Of a stretch of 64,000 nt of DNA, positions 1-11,340 are shown one piece after another; positions within the stretch are counted from its first letter, which is position 1, and each line of letters begins with the position of its first letter. The stretch comes from Rhizophagus irregularis (taxonomy: Eukaryota > Glomeromycota > Glomeromycetes > Glomerales > Glomeraceae). The notes beneath the pieces were generated by a model, which saw only the letters and a list, made by a program, of their open reading frames with translations, had not been told where the DNA came from and made no database searches. The stretch spans positions 3,410,001 through 3,474,000 of the forward strand of contig NC_089441.1 in the NCBI RefSeq assembly GCF_026210795.1. Reading direction: 5' to 3'. Made by a program: the position numbers and the translations under genes.

Positions 1-1210
1 ATAGAATATGTGCTATTCCATCTGGTTCTGACATCACGTATTAATTTCTTATAATTGACTTGCAATTTCTCTGCCAAATCTAACAATTCTTGTTCTTTTT
101 TTGGTGATCTTCTTATTTCTACAACAAAAGCTCTTACCTTATCAATAACAGGTTGTAATTTTTTTAATCCAGCATTTACTACAAGAGCAACTGTATGAGC
201 ACCACACCTAATTATATTGAAATTTACTTGCAATTCACTTGAAAGGTTTGTAGAAAGTAAATTCATTCCTGCAACTTGATTATCTCCATTATCAATAGTA
301 ATTGTTGAGGCTTTTGTTGTAATAGAAAATTCTTGAAAAATTTTCAAAGTTGCTTCTTTAATTTGTTCACCAGTGTTAGGGTGAGGAAATCTTTGAAAAG
401 CAATTACTGTATGTTTCAAATCCCATTTATCATCAATCCAATGTGCAGTAAGGACCATATATGGAGCACCAGTATCAGATGTCCACATATCAGATGTAAA
501 TGAAATTTTTGAATCATTTTCCTAAATAATTAAACAATTTAAGTAATGATAATAATTTTAAATAATCCATCATAAAATAAACTTACCTGAAATAATTTTA
601 TAATATCTTTTTTATATTGACCATATTTTTCACCAATTTTTTTACGAAGAGTTTGTCTTGAAGGAATTTGAAATCTAGGATTAAGGCTTGTAATAAATTT
701 TTTAAAATGGAGATTATCAACAACTCTAAATGGCTGGCAATCTGCAATCACCCAATTTACAAGATTATTTAAAATATCTAAATATTCTTCCCCTTGTAAT
801 TTTGCATATGTTGTTTGAGCCCTACTAAATGCAACTTCAATTGATCCTGCTCCTCCAGGTTGAACCTTTGAATGCTTTTTTTCCCAATGATCATTGAGAG
901 TAGTTGTGGAAGATTTTGAACTATAACTTTGATTACAATAATTACATTTAATACTTATACGATTACCATTTTCATCACAAATTTTTTCAAAATGCTGCCA
1001 AACTGTGCTTGGTGCACGAGTTGGAGGTATATTCTTCAGTTTCTTTTCTAATGAATGTAGCGAAACCTCTTCATCAGTCCTTTCTTCCTGCATCTCCTGC
1101 ATATAATCATCATCATTAATTATTTGAACAATTGGTTCTAATATACAATCCCCAATTGTCAAATCCCTTTCATTTTCACGATCATTATCCTTTTCTAGAT
1201 TATCACTCAT
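1..1210 (-). CDS. hAT-family transposase with BED zinc finger (partial, runs off left edge)
   Basis: This is the N-terminal part of a hAT DNA transposase. Exon 1 is 1210-587 and starts MSDNLEKDNDREN. A 65-nt intron (586-522, donor GTAAGT, acceptor TTTAG) leads in phase 0 into an exon open to position 1. Residues about 60-120 form a BED zinc finger (SIKCNYCNQSY, then a DHWEKKH histidine pair). The second exon has hallmark hAT blocks: SDMWTSDTGAPYMVLTAHWI, ITIDNGDNQVAGMN, RCGAHTVALVV and DVRTRWNSTY at the edge. No stop or frameshift is seen in the visible part, so it could be intact, but the hAT dimerisation end lies outside the window. No terminal inverted repeat of this copy is visible at its 5' side. 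Family assignment is secure; activity is unknown. Confidence 0.9.
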
Positions 1211-1339
1211 AATGAAAAATTGGAATGGGTTAGATTTTTCTGGATTCTGGAAATTTGAATTGTGAAATTAGATAATCAAAGTTTCTTCTATTTTTGATTT
1301 CAGTCATTTCACTTTTTAAATCTCTACTAACCTTCTCTT

Positions 1340-1690
1340 TTCATTTTTTTTTTGTATTTTTCTTTTTAGGAACGTCCAAAACACTCAGAATGGTTTCTTT
1401 TGATCGAAATTCGCCTAGAAACTCCGGAATTTAGGTAAGTTAATTCTTTTTTTTCTTTTATTTTCATTATTTAAGATAAATAGTTAAATACTAACCTTTC
1501 CTTTTGTATTTTTCTTTTTAGAAACGTCCGGAACGCTCAGAATGGTTTCTTTTGATCGAAATTCGCCTAGAAACTCCGGAATTTAGGTAAGTTATTTCTT
1601 TTTTTTTCTTTTGTTTTCATTATTTAAGATAAACATTAACCTTATTGTTTTTTTTCGCTATATTTCTTTTAGGAACGCGTAGAACGGTCT
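1340..1690 (+). repeat. two and a half tandem modules bounded by splice-like sites
   Basis: Two near-identical copies (about 1370-1434 and 1521-1586) share a 60-nt core containing CTCAGAATGGTTTC and ending CCGGAATTTAG. Each is preceded by a T-rich tract ending TTTTTAG and followed by GTAAGTTA and another T-rich tract. A third, diverged start follows another TTTTAG near 1671. Read on the plus strand this looks like repeated short exons between short introns. No long ORF spans them. The layout resembles the larger array at 8880-11340. Confidence 0.7.
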
Positions 1691-2028
1691 TGGCTCTTGA
1701 CTTCGTTGAAAATTGTTGAAAGTTAGGGGTTAAGCAAAACACTTAGGCGTTCCATCTTTACCACTTTGGCTTGGAGCCTTGGACGCTTGGATACTTGAAA
1801 AAAAAAAATGTGGCTTAAAAAAATAATCACCGATCAGGCGAAGATCAGCGATCAAGTAACTATCGACTCCATCAACTTCATCGGCCCGCCGCAGTCAAGT
1901 CGAACCGGACCGCGACTTGAATTCCTTAAAGTCGAACCAAACCGATTCGACTTCAAGCTTGAAGCCGAACCGAATCAACCCCATCAGCCTGGCTCGGCCC
2001 GGTTCAGCGCGGCTTGTACTTAACAACA
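1691..2028 (+). other. GC-richer leader of unknown origin
   Basis: Positions about 1850-2020 are clearly richer in G and C than the surroundings, with repeated cgaacc and cggccc words. The segment stops abruptly where LINE RNase H coding sequence begins. Two overlapping ORFs cross it, but neither resembles a known protein. It may be the end of another inserted element. No target duplication was found. Confidence 0.35.
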
Positions 2029-2501
2029 CTAATAGTGGCATTATAGGCAATAATATAGCTGACAAACTGGCAAAAAAAAGCCAATGTAAAAATAATCTAT
2101 TTAAAAATAATGTAGATTTTATTGATAATATACTATCTTATTTTCCTGTTTTTATAGATAATCCTATTGAAGTTAATATTAGGCGATTTATTTTGAAAAT
2201 ATTAGCTACATATAAAGCAACTGAATGGTCATTACTAAAAAATAATCAGGAATTATGTTATGCAAATGTTAATCAAATAGACTGGAAAATTACTTGGCTT
2301 ATTTTTCATTATTGCAAAGGGTTTCACTGCACTAGTATGCTAACTAACTATTTGTAGACTTTTATAGCAAAACTATTTCATAAAATCCTTCCTTTAGGAT
2401 CCATTCTAGCATTAAGAAAGCCAAAACTTTATAAGAAGATGAAATGTGTTATGAACTGTAACAAGAAGGAAAATTGGAATCATTTATTTGAATGCCAAGC
2501 A

Positions 2502-3543
2502 TAGAGTTTTGAATGGGTCAGGTCAAGTCAGGTTAGTTGATAAACCTGACCTGAAATTTTTTTTCAGGTCAGGTCAGGTCAGGTTATATCAGGTTGTCTG
2601 TTTGACTTGACCTGACCTAAAACCTGAAAAATTTCAGGACTATTTTTATTAAAGTATTGAAAAAAAACAGTACAAACCTTTTTTTTTTTAATATAATATT
2701 ATGAAAAAAAACGTTTTTGCAACGTTTTTTATTAAAATATTGAAAAAAAATATTGCAAAACGTTTTTTTTAATATAACATTATGAAAAAAATGTTTTCGC
2801 AATGTTATTATTAAAATATCAAAAAAAAAACATTATGAAACATTTTTTTAATATAATATTATGAAAAAAACGTTTTCACAACGTTTTTTCTCGAAATATT
2901 GCGATTCAACATTTTTATATTAAAATCATATAAAAAAGTGAATCCCAATACTGCAATTCACTTTTTTTATATAGAATTAATATAAAAAAAGTGAGTTGCG
3001 ATATCACAACTCACTTTTATTATATAAAATCAATATAAAAAAGTGAATCGCAATATCGCAACTCACTTTTATTATATAAAATTAATATAAAAAAGTGAAT
3101 CGCAATATTGCAATTCACTTTTTTTATATAGAATTAATATAAAAAAGTGAATCGCAATATCGCAACTCACTTTTATTATATAAAATCAATATAAAAAAGT
3201 GAATCGCAATACCACAACTCACTTTTTTTATATAGAATCTATATAAAAAAGTGAATCGCAATACTGCAACTCACTTTTATTATATAAAATCAATATAAAA
3301 AAGTGAATCGCAATACTGCAACTCACTTTTATTATATAAAATCAATATAAAAAAGTGAATCGCAATACTGCAACTCACTTTTATTATATAGTAGAATCAA
3401 TAGTTTCAGGTCAACAGGTCAATCAGGTCAGGTCAATCTTCATACCTGACCTGAATTTTTTTTCAAAAATCTCATACCTGACCTGAATTTCAGGTCAGGT
3501 CAGGTCAGGTTACCTGAATTTGGCTGACCTGTTCGGAGCTCTA
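2502..3543. mobile_element. hAT-like non-autonomous element, 1,042 bp, 8-bp target duplication
   Basis: The direct repeat gccaagca occurs at 2494-2501 and 3544-3551. The element between starts TAGAG and ends CTCTA, with imperfect inverted ends (TAGAGTTTTGAATGGGTCAG against TAGAGCTCCGAACAGGTCAG). Eight-base duplications and TAGAG-like ends are typical of hAT elements. Inside lie AGGTC-rich arms (2515-2640 and 3408-3530), diverged AT-rich inverted units (2640-2900) and the 52-bp array. It has no coding capacity. It sits in the LINE relic, and removing it with one copy of the duplication restores the frame. Confidence 0.88.
2935..3395. repeat. 52-bp tandem array of palindromes (nine units)
   Basis: Nine units spaced 52-53 bp apart start with gtga at 2938, 2991, 3043, 3095, 3147, 3199, 3251, 3303 and 3355. 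Each holds a hairpin of the form GTGAATYGCAATRYYGCAAY followed by TCAC. Units are separated by a second AT-only palindrome (TTTTATATARAAT and its complement). The spacers are the same sequence throughout, so this is a satellite inside the hAT-like element, not a CRISPR array. Confidence 0.9.
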
Positions 3544-3764
3544 GCCAAGCATATGAATTAATTTGGCAAAAAATTTTGGAGATTACAATAGAAGAATCTA
3601 TAATTATATGTTTAAAACAAAAGCAAATTAAATGTTAAGGTAAAGATTTTATTAGAAATGTAATACAAGATATATTAGGAGTTACAGCAAGGTCAGAAAA
3701 ATTCCAAAAGTTCTAACACTTGGCATTGAAAGTGAAAGTCATCAGGAAATTTTATAGCGCGAAA

Positions 3765-4375
3765 AATTGCGTAAGTTTACGATTTTGTAAGTTTATGAAA
3801 GTTTATGGCATAATATTTCGAAAAATTTCAAAATATTACGTAAGTTTACAATTTCGTAAGATTTATGTGATATTACGGTTAAAATATTACGTAAGTTTAC
3901 AATATCGTAAGATTTACGCAATATTATGGTCAAAATATTCTGCAAATTTACGAAACTGTAAACCTGCGTAATATTACGGTTGAAATATTTTGAAAATTTA
4001 CGAAACTGTAAACCTGCGTAATATTACGGTTGAAATATTTCGAAAATTTACGAAACTGTAAACCTGCGTAATATTACGGTTGAAATATTTCGAAAATTTA
4101 CGAGACTGTAAATCTGCGTAATATTACGATTAAAATATTTCGAAAATTTACGAGACTGTAAACCTGCGTAATATTACGGTTGAAATATTTCGAAAATTTA
4201 CGAGACTGTAAACCTGCGTAATATTATGGTTAAAATATTTCGAAAATTTACGAAACTGTAAACCTGCATAATATTACGGTTGAAATATTTCGAAAATTTA
4301 CGAGACTGTAAACCTGCGTAATATTCCGTTTCGAAAATTTACGAGATTGTAAACTGCGTATGCAGTAGAACGTAT
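3765..4375 (+). repeat. 50-bp satellite at the left end of the 13.1-kb element
   Basis: Units of exactly 50 bp start with aacctgcgta or variants at 3961, 4011, 4061, 4111, 4161, 4211, 4261 and 4311. More diverged units lie to the left. The core words are CGTAATATTACGGTTGAAAT and CGAAAATTTACGARACTGTA. The units contain short palindromes such as CGTAATATTACG. There is no coding potential. Confidence 0.9.
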
Positions 4376-4836
4376 ACAAGGGGCATGTGATACTATTGAA
4401 TAATCAAAAATAATATAAACACCTTTTCTTTTATATAAACACCTTTTTTTTTAAGTTTGGGAAAGCAAATTTATTTTTATTTACGAATTTTTTATTATTT
4501 ACAATTTTTATGTTAAAAATTAAAGTAAATTCTAATTTTTATTATAACTTAATAAAAAAATATACATTTGATACTTGTTCGCTACTATTTTATAAAATAG
4601 TACCCAGGCTGTACGGCGTGGACGTCAGTATCAGTCACAGCCCAAAAAAAACGTGAGTCTCCAGCCAATATTTGGTACGGACTGGGCCTAGCTACTCACT
4701 TAATAAATAAAAAAATAAAAATAATTATCTTCTACGATACGTAGGTAAGTTTTTCCTTCTCCTACGATCGTCACGCGTATCTAAAATTGATCAAATTTAT
4801 CAAATTTAAAATGTGAACGTAAAATAGAATGTAATA
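4376..4836. other. no gene seen
   Basis: AT-rich sequence with a GC-richer patch (about 4600-4700). It could be the 3' region of the Myb/SANT-like relic on the minus strand. No ORF or repeat is supported. Confidence 0.4.
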
Positions 4837-5367
4837 TTAATTATAAAATTTTATTATAGTATAATTACCCGGCCTCTCCCAAAATCTCGTTCTAAATTCG
4901 CGATAATATCTTTGGCCGGTACGCGTCCACAGCCGCCGCCCAGGCCGATCAGGTGTACCATTACGATAAAGGACATAGTTCTAAATATCAAAATCAGTTT
5001 GAATATTCGGTAAATACATTTAATTTAAATGAATGTAATTTTATTTATTTACTTACATGGTAATCCCCTGACGGAGGTTCCTCCACTTTTGGCTGCACTG
5101 TTGCCCAGAAACCCTCGTTCGAAATATTCTATTTATTCTGATTCAATTAAATGGATTGGTTAATTTGAATTTAAATTCTTTCTTAAAGAAAATTATAGAT
5201 ATTAGTCACATGAACCTATTGGCAACAGAGTCCCAAAAATCATGGCGGCTTCTACCATTAATATTATGGTAGGCGCGGTTTCTGTCGCGGCGTATGTCGA
5301 CAAGTTCGTCCATCATAGCCCAGTTCCAATGGACGTTATAGGAACGACGACGTGTTTGGCGAGGCAT
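4837..5367 (-). pseudogene. Myb/SANT-like (trihelix type) DNA-binding protein relic
   Basis: The likely start is ATG at 5367 (MPRQTRRRSYNVHWNW). Exon 1 is 5367-5216. An 87-nt intron (5215-5129) leads into exon 2 (5128-5057), which gives VSGQQCSQKWRNLRQGIT. A second intron (5056-4981) leads to exon 3 (from 4980), which encodes YRNGTPDRPGRRLWTRTGQ and RFWERPG and stops near 4837. The tryptophans, the QQCSQKW block and the RTGQRYYREF block are typical of one-domain Myb/SANT-like proteins. The natural exon 3 frame does not match the phase left by the exon 2 donor, so there is a one-base frame problem or a different splice site. The gene lies between the outer and inner inverted repeats of the 13.1-kb element. 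It may be cargo or an element-encoded DNA-binding protein. Family is fairly sure; integrity is doubtful. Confidence 0.62.
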
Positions 5368-5827
5368 TATTAGATTTGATTTTATTTTTATAATTTGATT
5401 TTGGGATGAGTAAAAATTTGAAAGAAAGTCGTAAAATGTCACTTTAAATAAAATTTGAACAATACCTCTTTGGTTTGATTTTATTTCTCGTTTCAATTAA
5501 AATTTAATTTATTAGACTTTTCATCATTAAACATATTAATTAAATCTCATGCGGATATGGATTATCTAAATATAAATATCATGATTCTAAATATAGATAT
5601 AAATCACTTAATTTATTTTAATTTTTTTTTAAAAAAAAATCTTAGTTTGATTTCAATTAAAAATAATTAAAAATCATGTACATGTTTTGGTTATTTAAAT
5701 ATAAATATCAATATATTATATTTAAAAATAAAACAATTTATTATTAGCACATTCTATTGAATTTTTAAAAAAAATCATCAATATATCATATTTAAAAATA
5801 AAACAATTATATTCTGATTAAATATTT
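5368..5827. other. no gene seen
   Basis: AT-rich spacer with words such as aaatataaatatcat repeated two or three times. Nothing coding. Confidence 0.4.
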
Positions 5828-6073
5828 TGCGTACATTTCTTAAAAAAATCATAAAAAAAATCTTGTACGTCGTACATGCAATTACTAAATATCATCCCCT
5901 TGTGATAAATAAAAAATTACGCAACACAAATTCAACACAAACTCAACACAAATTTAACAAATTTAACAAAATTTGGCCAAAATTAACAAATTTTTTACCA
6001 GAATTATCAACACAAATTGAACACAAATTTCAGTCACGATTTATTTATGTCACGCCCGTGTTGTTAATAATTA
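5828..6073 (+). repeat. inner inverted repeat, left arm
   Basis: This segment, rich in AACACAAATTTAACAAATTT-type words, is an inverted copy of 15283-15513. The match runs from about ATTACTAAATATYATC to GTTGTTAAKAATT with few differences (for example, one extra AACACAAATTGAAC unit in the right arm). The outer ends fade, so the limits are approximate. The pair brackets the Plavaka-type transposase and the plus-strand gene. It probably represents that unit's terminal or subterminal inverted repeats. Confidence 0.8.
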
Positions 6074-8324
6074 AATAAATAAATCTGCATTTTATTTATG
6101 ATATGGAAAACGTGACCATAAATTCTTTTAAGGATATAATTTTATTAAAATAAATCAAAACTCCTATATCAAGTGACTAAAAAATATATTTATTTACGAA
6201 ATATTCATTTTGTTTATCAAATCGGGGTACTATGTGAACGACACCATGTATAGACTCTATAGCTACAAAGTTATATAATTCTATCAATTTTAAGTGAGGA
6301 CATCCATATAAATATGGGTTCCTTTTAGATTTAAAATCGTACCATTGAATTAATGCGAGATTTAGCGGTGGGCTCGTTAATACTTCTGCTAACAATAAGG
6401 CCTATAAATAATAAATATTTATTAATACTTTTATAATAAATTATTACATAAATTGGAAAAATACCTGTCCATAACAAAGTCCTTTGTCTGATATATAATC
6501 ATTTGATTCTTCAGAATCCATTGAAATAGCTATGTCGCTAAACCATACTTTATTATGATACCTGTTTGTGGCACGCATTATGGCACCATTTTCCAGTGTT
6601 ACCGATCCGTATATGTTTATTCGGGTTTCACCAATAATTGTGAAACCATCAAGTAAATCTAGATATGAATCCAGACAACTTATAAATCTAGCAAAACCAG
6701 TCTGCATTTTATTGTCTACGGAATCTTTTTTTTCATTAAAAAATGTATTTGCATCTTGTAAAGAGAATTCAAAGAGTCTTGCAGAAAATTTACAAGTGCG
6801 AGGTGTTTTTGCCGGATTCACTGAATGTTGAGACATTCTAATAGATATTGCTTGACGTTTTATCTATTAATTTAATTTCCATCTTAAGTTATATAATAAA
6901 TATATACAATAAATAAAATTTTCAAATACTTACAGTTCGTAAAATCTGAGGTTCGACATCTTTTTTATTGCTAATTCGGTAGGGTATTTTAACGAAATAT
7001 TTGTGAAGACTTTCGTAAGTTTCTGTAGTATAGCCATTTATTGCGCCATAAGATCGTATTGAGTCAATAATATGATAAACCCATGAATGCAATTTAGGTA
7101 ACTTCAAATTGGAAGGAGAAACAAATTTAAAAGCCTTGACAAACATCCGGGCCCATCTATGTATTGCATTCTAAAACTTAAATGTTAATTTAATTTATTT
7201 AATTTAAATTTTCAATTTTACTAAAATTTTAATACATACATTAAATTTCTCCAAGTCACTTTCACTAAATTCTTCATATCTACTTAAAATATACATTTCA
7301 TTCCAATATTCGTACAATTTCGTAAGATCATCATTATTTACAAAATTATCTACTTCATTGTTATTTTCATCATATAAATTATCAATAACAAATATTATGA
7401 CTTTCATCAAACTTCGATATTCATTAGCAGTTAATCTTGCAATTGACTGCAGTCCATTGGAAAAAATTTTAATGGCGGGAAAACGTGGGATTGCTGCTAG
7501 ACGGCGATCTACTTCTTCAACTAATTTATTACCATTAACATGTTGCAATTTTAAGATATCGCACGTGAAGATAATTTGATAACGAAATAAACCTAAATCT
7601 AAATGATGCATTCTGTCGGGAACAGTAGCCAAGTAGATATTTATATTCCTTGATAATATAAATATTTATAATTAATAGATATATATGTTATTATAATTAT
7701 TTCTACTTTTGCATACTTACGGTAAATCCCAAAAAAAATTATGTACAGATTCTATGCAAACAGATCTTTGTGTATCATTTTCAAAATGTTTACGCATTTC
7801 ATCATGAGTTCTTAGTATTACATCGTTAACCGATAAGTCTATATTTGCAAGATTTTCCCTTTTAACTAAACAGGAGTGACATGGAAGGTTTGAATTGGAG
7901 GATTTATAAACTAAACAAAAACTTGCGGCCTCCGGCCAATCTGCAATAATAGTTGAAACTCTAGGATAAAACCAGGTATTTTCATTATTTATAAAAAGGT
8001 CTATACCATCTTTTAATAAAATAATAGGTTCTAGTAAATGACGTAAAGATTTATGAAAGGTATCACGAACCAGATCTTTATTTGCAGCTTCTAAAATTGG
8101 TAAATATCCCAAAAGTTGCTTTGCATCCTGTTTATTACGACGCCATATTGGGATATTACCTAATGTAATATATATTGGATGCAATTGACTTTTTCCTAAT
8201 GTATCTGTAGTTGTTGCATCTGAATATAAAATAATTGATAATAATTTGGAACCAGTAGGTAAGAATTCTTGCGTACACTGGTCGAATGAAGGGCTACCGG
8301 GTAAATTTCATATACCCGATAGCC

Positions 8325-8879
8325 CTATTATATGTTTTCGATTTTAACCTGAATGGCAGCTGATCGATCCACCCGATTTGTGACCGGTTCTCGGCGCAGA
8401 TCAGGTATAAGTCATGTGACTTTCAGGTTAGAACATAACGGTAAAGTGCTATATGAATATCGGGAGAATTTCAGCAATCCGATATTTCTCCGAACTATTT
8501 ATAATATTAGATGTATATTTGCTACATCGAAACCCGAAACTTATTATTTATTCATTTATATATACTATATATTATTCATTTATTTATTTATTTAACATAA
8601 TAACATATATATATATTTATTTTATTATTATATTTTTAAAAATTATATTCGTTAATTTATCCTATTCTATCTATCTACATTATGTTGTTAATGGTTTGGA
8701 ATATTATTCCAGTTGGTTCGATTCCAACAAACAACTATTTTTCCCAAAGTTTTTATGCCAACTCTTCCGAACTATTGCCTACTAATACCAAACGAATTAA
8801 GCAGAAGATGGATATTAGATTGTGATGGATTAGGTTGATTTTGACTTGGTAAAATTGTGAGTGAAATATTATTTCGTTC
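8325..8879. other. interior of the CACTA-like element, non-coding
   Basis: AT-rich with ATTTATTT runs. A short ORF here is A/T-driven and not credible. No RNA gene is recognised. Confidence 0.4.
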
Positions 8880-11340
8880 TCTATAAAAAAAAAAGAACGT
8901 TTAGTAAACGTTCTTAACGAAAAAATATTAAAAAAAATAAGTTCTGGTACCTTGTGTCAATTTCATCTTGAGCGAATTACCTACAAGAAAACGAAAAAAG
9001 TAACGTTAAAAATGTTACAAAAAAAATAGAAAAACCCTTCTATTTACCTTTCGTCCAAAGTCCAGTTCGTAATCTTGTCTGGCGTTCCTACTAAAAAAGA
9101 AAGAAACGTTAGTACGTTTCTTTAAAACAATTAAACACCATACACCGCATTATCCCATATACCTAAGTCCAGGTTCTCCCAAATTCCTAGGAGTCCGGTA
9201 ATCTAAAAAAACAAAAAAGAAACGTTAATACGTTTCTTTAACATAATTAAACACCAACGCTATACACTTCCCCATATACTTTACCGGGTTCTTCCAAATT
9301 CTTAGGAGTCCGGTAACCTAAAAAAATGAAAAAAAAGAAACGTTAATACGTTTCTTTAATACAATTAACGCCATACACTCCTCCCATATATTTTACCGGA
9401 TTCTTCCAAGTCCGGTAACCTAAGAAAATGAAAAAAGAAACGTTAGTACGTTTCTTTAACACAATCAAACGTCATACGCCACCCATATATTATACCGAGA
9501 CTTCCAAGTTCCTAGGAGTCCGGTAACCTAAAAAAATTGAAAAAAGAACATTGATACGTTTCTTTAACAGCCCCCATATATCTAAATCCGATTTATTGAA
9601 AAAAAATATTTAGTTTCGACAAAAAAACTTACCGAATTTAAATACCGAGCTCAACAAATCCTACAAAAAAAAGAAAAAAGAAACGTTAAAACGTTTCTTA
9701 ATAAAAAATAAAGTTTCGTAACGATTTTCGTTACGAAACTTACCATTTCGACCTTAGAGTACCGGAGCGGCGGAGCCTACAGATTCTACAAAAAAAAAAT
9801 AATAAGAACGTTAGAAACGTTCTTTGAAAAATAAAAAAAATATTGAAAGTTTGAAACTTACCCTCTCTTAGGCCTTAGCATCCCAGTCCGGTATAAAAGT
9901 CGAAGGGAGCCTACAAAAATAAATAAAGAAACATTAGTAACGTTTCTTTAAAAAAAAAATAAAAAAAGAATCGAAGTTTCAAAACGAAACTTCGAAACCT
10001 AACCGAAATCCAATATCCAGAGAGTATCTACAAAAAGAAGAAACGTTAATATAACGTTTCTTACAAAAAAAAGAATAAAAAAAAGATTGTTTCGCAACGT
10101 TTAAACTTACCGTTTCGAAACACCGAGCCGAACACTTGAACCTACAAAAAAAAGAGAGAAACGTTAATATAACGTTTCTCAAAGAAAAAAAATTTTTTTA
10201 AGTTTCGTAACGTAACTAAACGTCGCGAAACTCACCGTCATTTCGAATTTCACAAGGCCAAAATACTTGAACCTACAAAAAAAAGAGAGAAACGTTAATA
10301 TAACGTTTCTTACAAAAAAATAAATAAAAAATAAGTTTCGCGTTGTGAAACTTACCATTCGAGGTTTGCCATTTCGAAGCTCACCACTTGAACCTACAAA
10401 AAAGAGAGAAACGTCAGAATAACGTTTCTCAAACTCTCAAAGAAAAAAATTGTAAGTTTCGCAACGCTGTTGCGAAACTTACTGTTCGTTTCGTTGAAAA
10501 ATGAAAAAAGATATTTCGAAGTATACTTGAAGTATATCTTCGAAATGTCGAATTTAATTTCGTCCGTCTAAGGAGCCGCCCAAAAGAAACCGAACCTAAA
10601 GAAAAAAAACGAAACGTTAATAAACGTTTCGTTGAAAAAAAACAAAAAAAAAATATATTTCGAAGTATACTTCAAGTATACCTTCGAAATGTCGAGTAAG
10701 GAAGCCGCCCAAAGAAGTCGAACCTAAAAAAGCAAAAAAACGAAGCGTTAATAAACGTTTCGTTGAAAAAAAAAACCCAAAAAAGAAAGACATTTTGAAG
10801 TATATATACCTTCAAAATGTCTTATTGATTTCCGTCCGTCCAAGAAGCCAAGAAGCCGCCCAAAGAAGCCGAACCTAAAAGAAAAAAGAAACGAAACGTT
10901 AATAAACGTTTCATTAGTCGAAAAAACAAAAAAATAATTATTTCGAAGTATACTCGAAGTATACCTTCGAAATATCGAGTTCTGTCTCCAAGGAGCTGCC
11001 CAGCCGAACCTAAAAAAGCAAAAAAAACGAAGCGTTAATAAACGTTTCGCTAGTCGAAAAAATAAAAAAATAAATTATTTCGAAGAAGTATACCTTCGAA
11101 ATGTCGAATTCCGAACCTATACCTTCGGCGTTCTGGACCTAAAAAATAAAAAAGAATATTAGTGCTAACGTTCATTAAAACAAATAAAAAAAAATTTTTT
11201 GCTTACTCCGGAAGACTGGAACTAATTTAGATACCGGTATATGTCTTCGGCTTCCTTAAAGTCTCCAAGAGTCCGGCGTTTCCTTCAAAAGAAAAGAAGT
11301 CCGGAGACTACTAAAGTGAAACTTTTAATCCGTTTCTGCA
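8880..11340 (-). repeat. about 19 tandem modules resembling short exon plus short intron
   Basis: Read on the minus strand, each 100-150-bp module has a 35-65-nt core, then a donor-like GTAAGTTTC or GTATACTT, then an AT-rich stretch. That stretch holds a palindrome of the type AAACGTTAATAAACGTTT and ends in a T-rich tract with TTTTTAG, TTTGTAG or TTTTAG before the next core. Modules fall into blocks. About 8880-9600 has cores with ACCGGACTCC. About 9600-10500 has cores starting GTTCAAG or similar and donors GTAAGTTTC. About 10500-11200 has cores starting GTTCGGCT and ending CATTTCGAAG, with the donor inside a second palindrome (TTCGAAGGTATACTT and its complement). Cores do not encode an evident protein. 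Three adjacent ones are 42 or 45 nt, but others are not multiples of three. Confidence 0.75.

Larger units (their letters stand above)
2029..3739 (+). pseudogene. LINE-type ORF C-terminal relic, part 1 (RNase H tail)
   Basis: The reading frame encodes the end of a non-LTR retrotransposon polyprotein. The RNase H signature SGIIGNNIADKLAK lies at about 2033-2075. It is followed by a basic W-containing stretch and a cysteine/histidine cluster, CVMNC...ENWNHLFEC, near 2447-2497, as in LINE C-termini. There is a stop at 2355. The frame is interrupted by the element at 2502-3543 and resumes at 3552 in the same phase once the 8-bp target duplication is counted once. Two further stops follow (near 3634 and 3715), and the frame is then cut at 3740 by the 13.1-kb element. 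The upstream reverse transcriptase is absent. The continuation is at 16846. This is a dead fragment. Confidence 0.8.

Noticed and set aside
1808-2023. 71-codon ORF in the GC-richer patch
   Set aside because: No family resemblance; it overlaps the LINE frame start and reflects CGAACC repeats.
2935-3395. Regular 52-bp repeat looking like a CRISPR array
   Set aside because: The sequence between hairpins is the same in all units, the genome is eukaryotic, and the array lies inside a hAT-like element.
3765-4375. 50-bp repeats as a possible CRISPR or coding repeat
   Set aside because: No unique spacers, no open frame through more than a few units, and the position is subterminal in a transposon.
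6568-6831. Plus-strand ORF at the transposase locus
   Set aside because: Antisense shadow of transposase exon 6, whose splice phases are consistent.
7358-7579. Plus-strand ORF at the transposase locus
   Set aside because: Antisense shadow of transposase exon 4.
9979-10182. 67-codon minus-strand ORF in the module array
   Set aside because: It crosses splice-like borders and AT-rich intron-like parts; composition is Phe/Cys/Ser noise.
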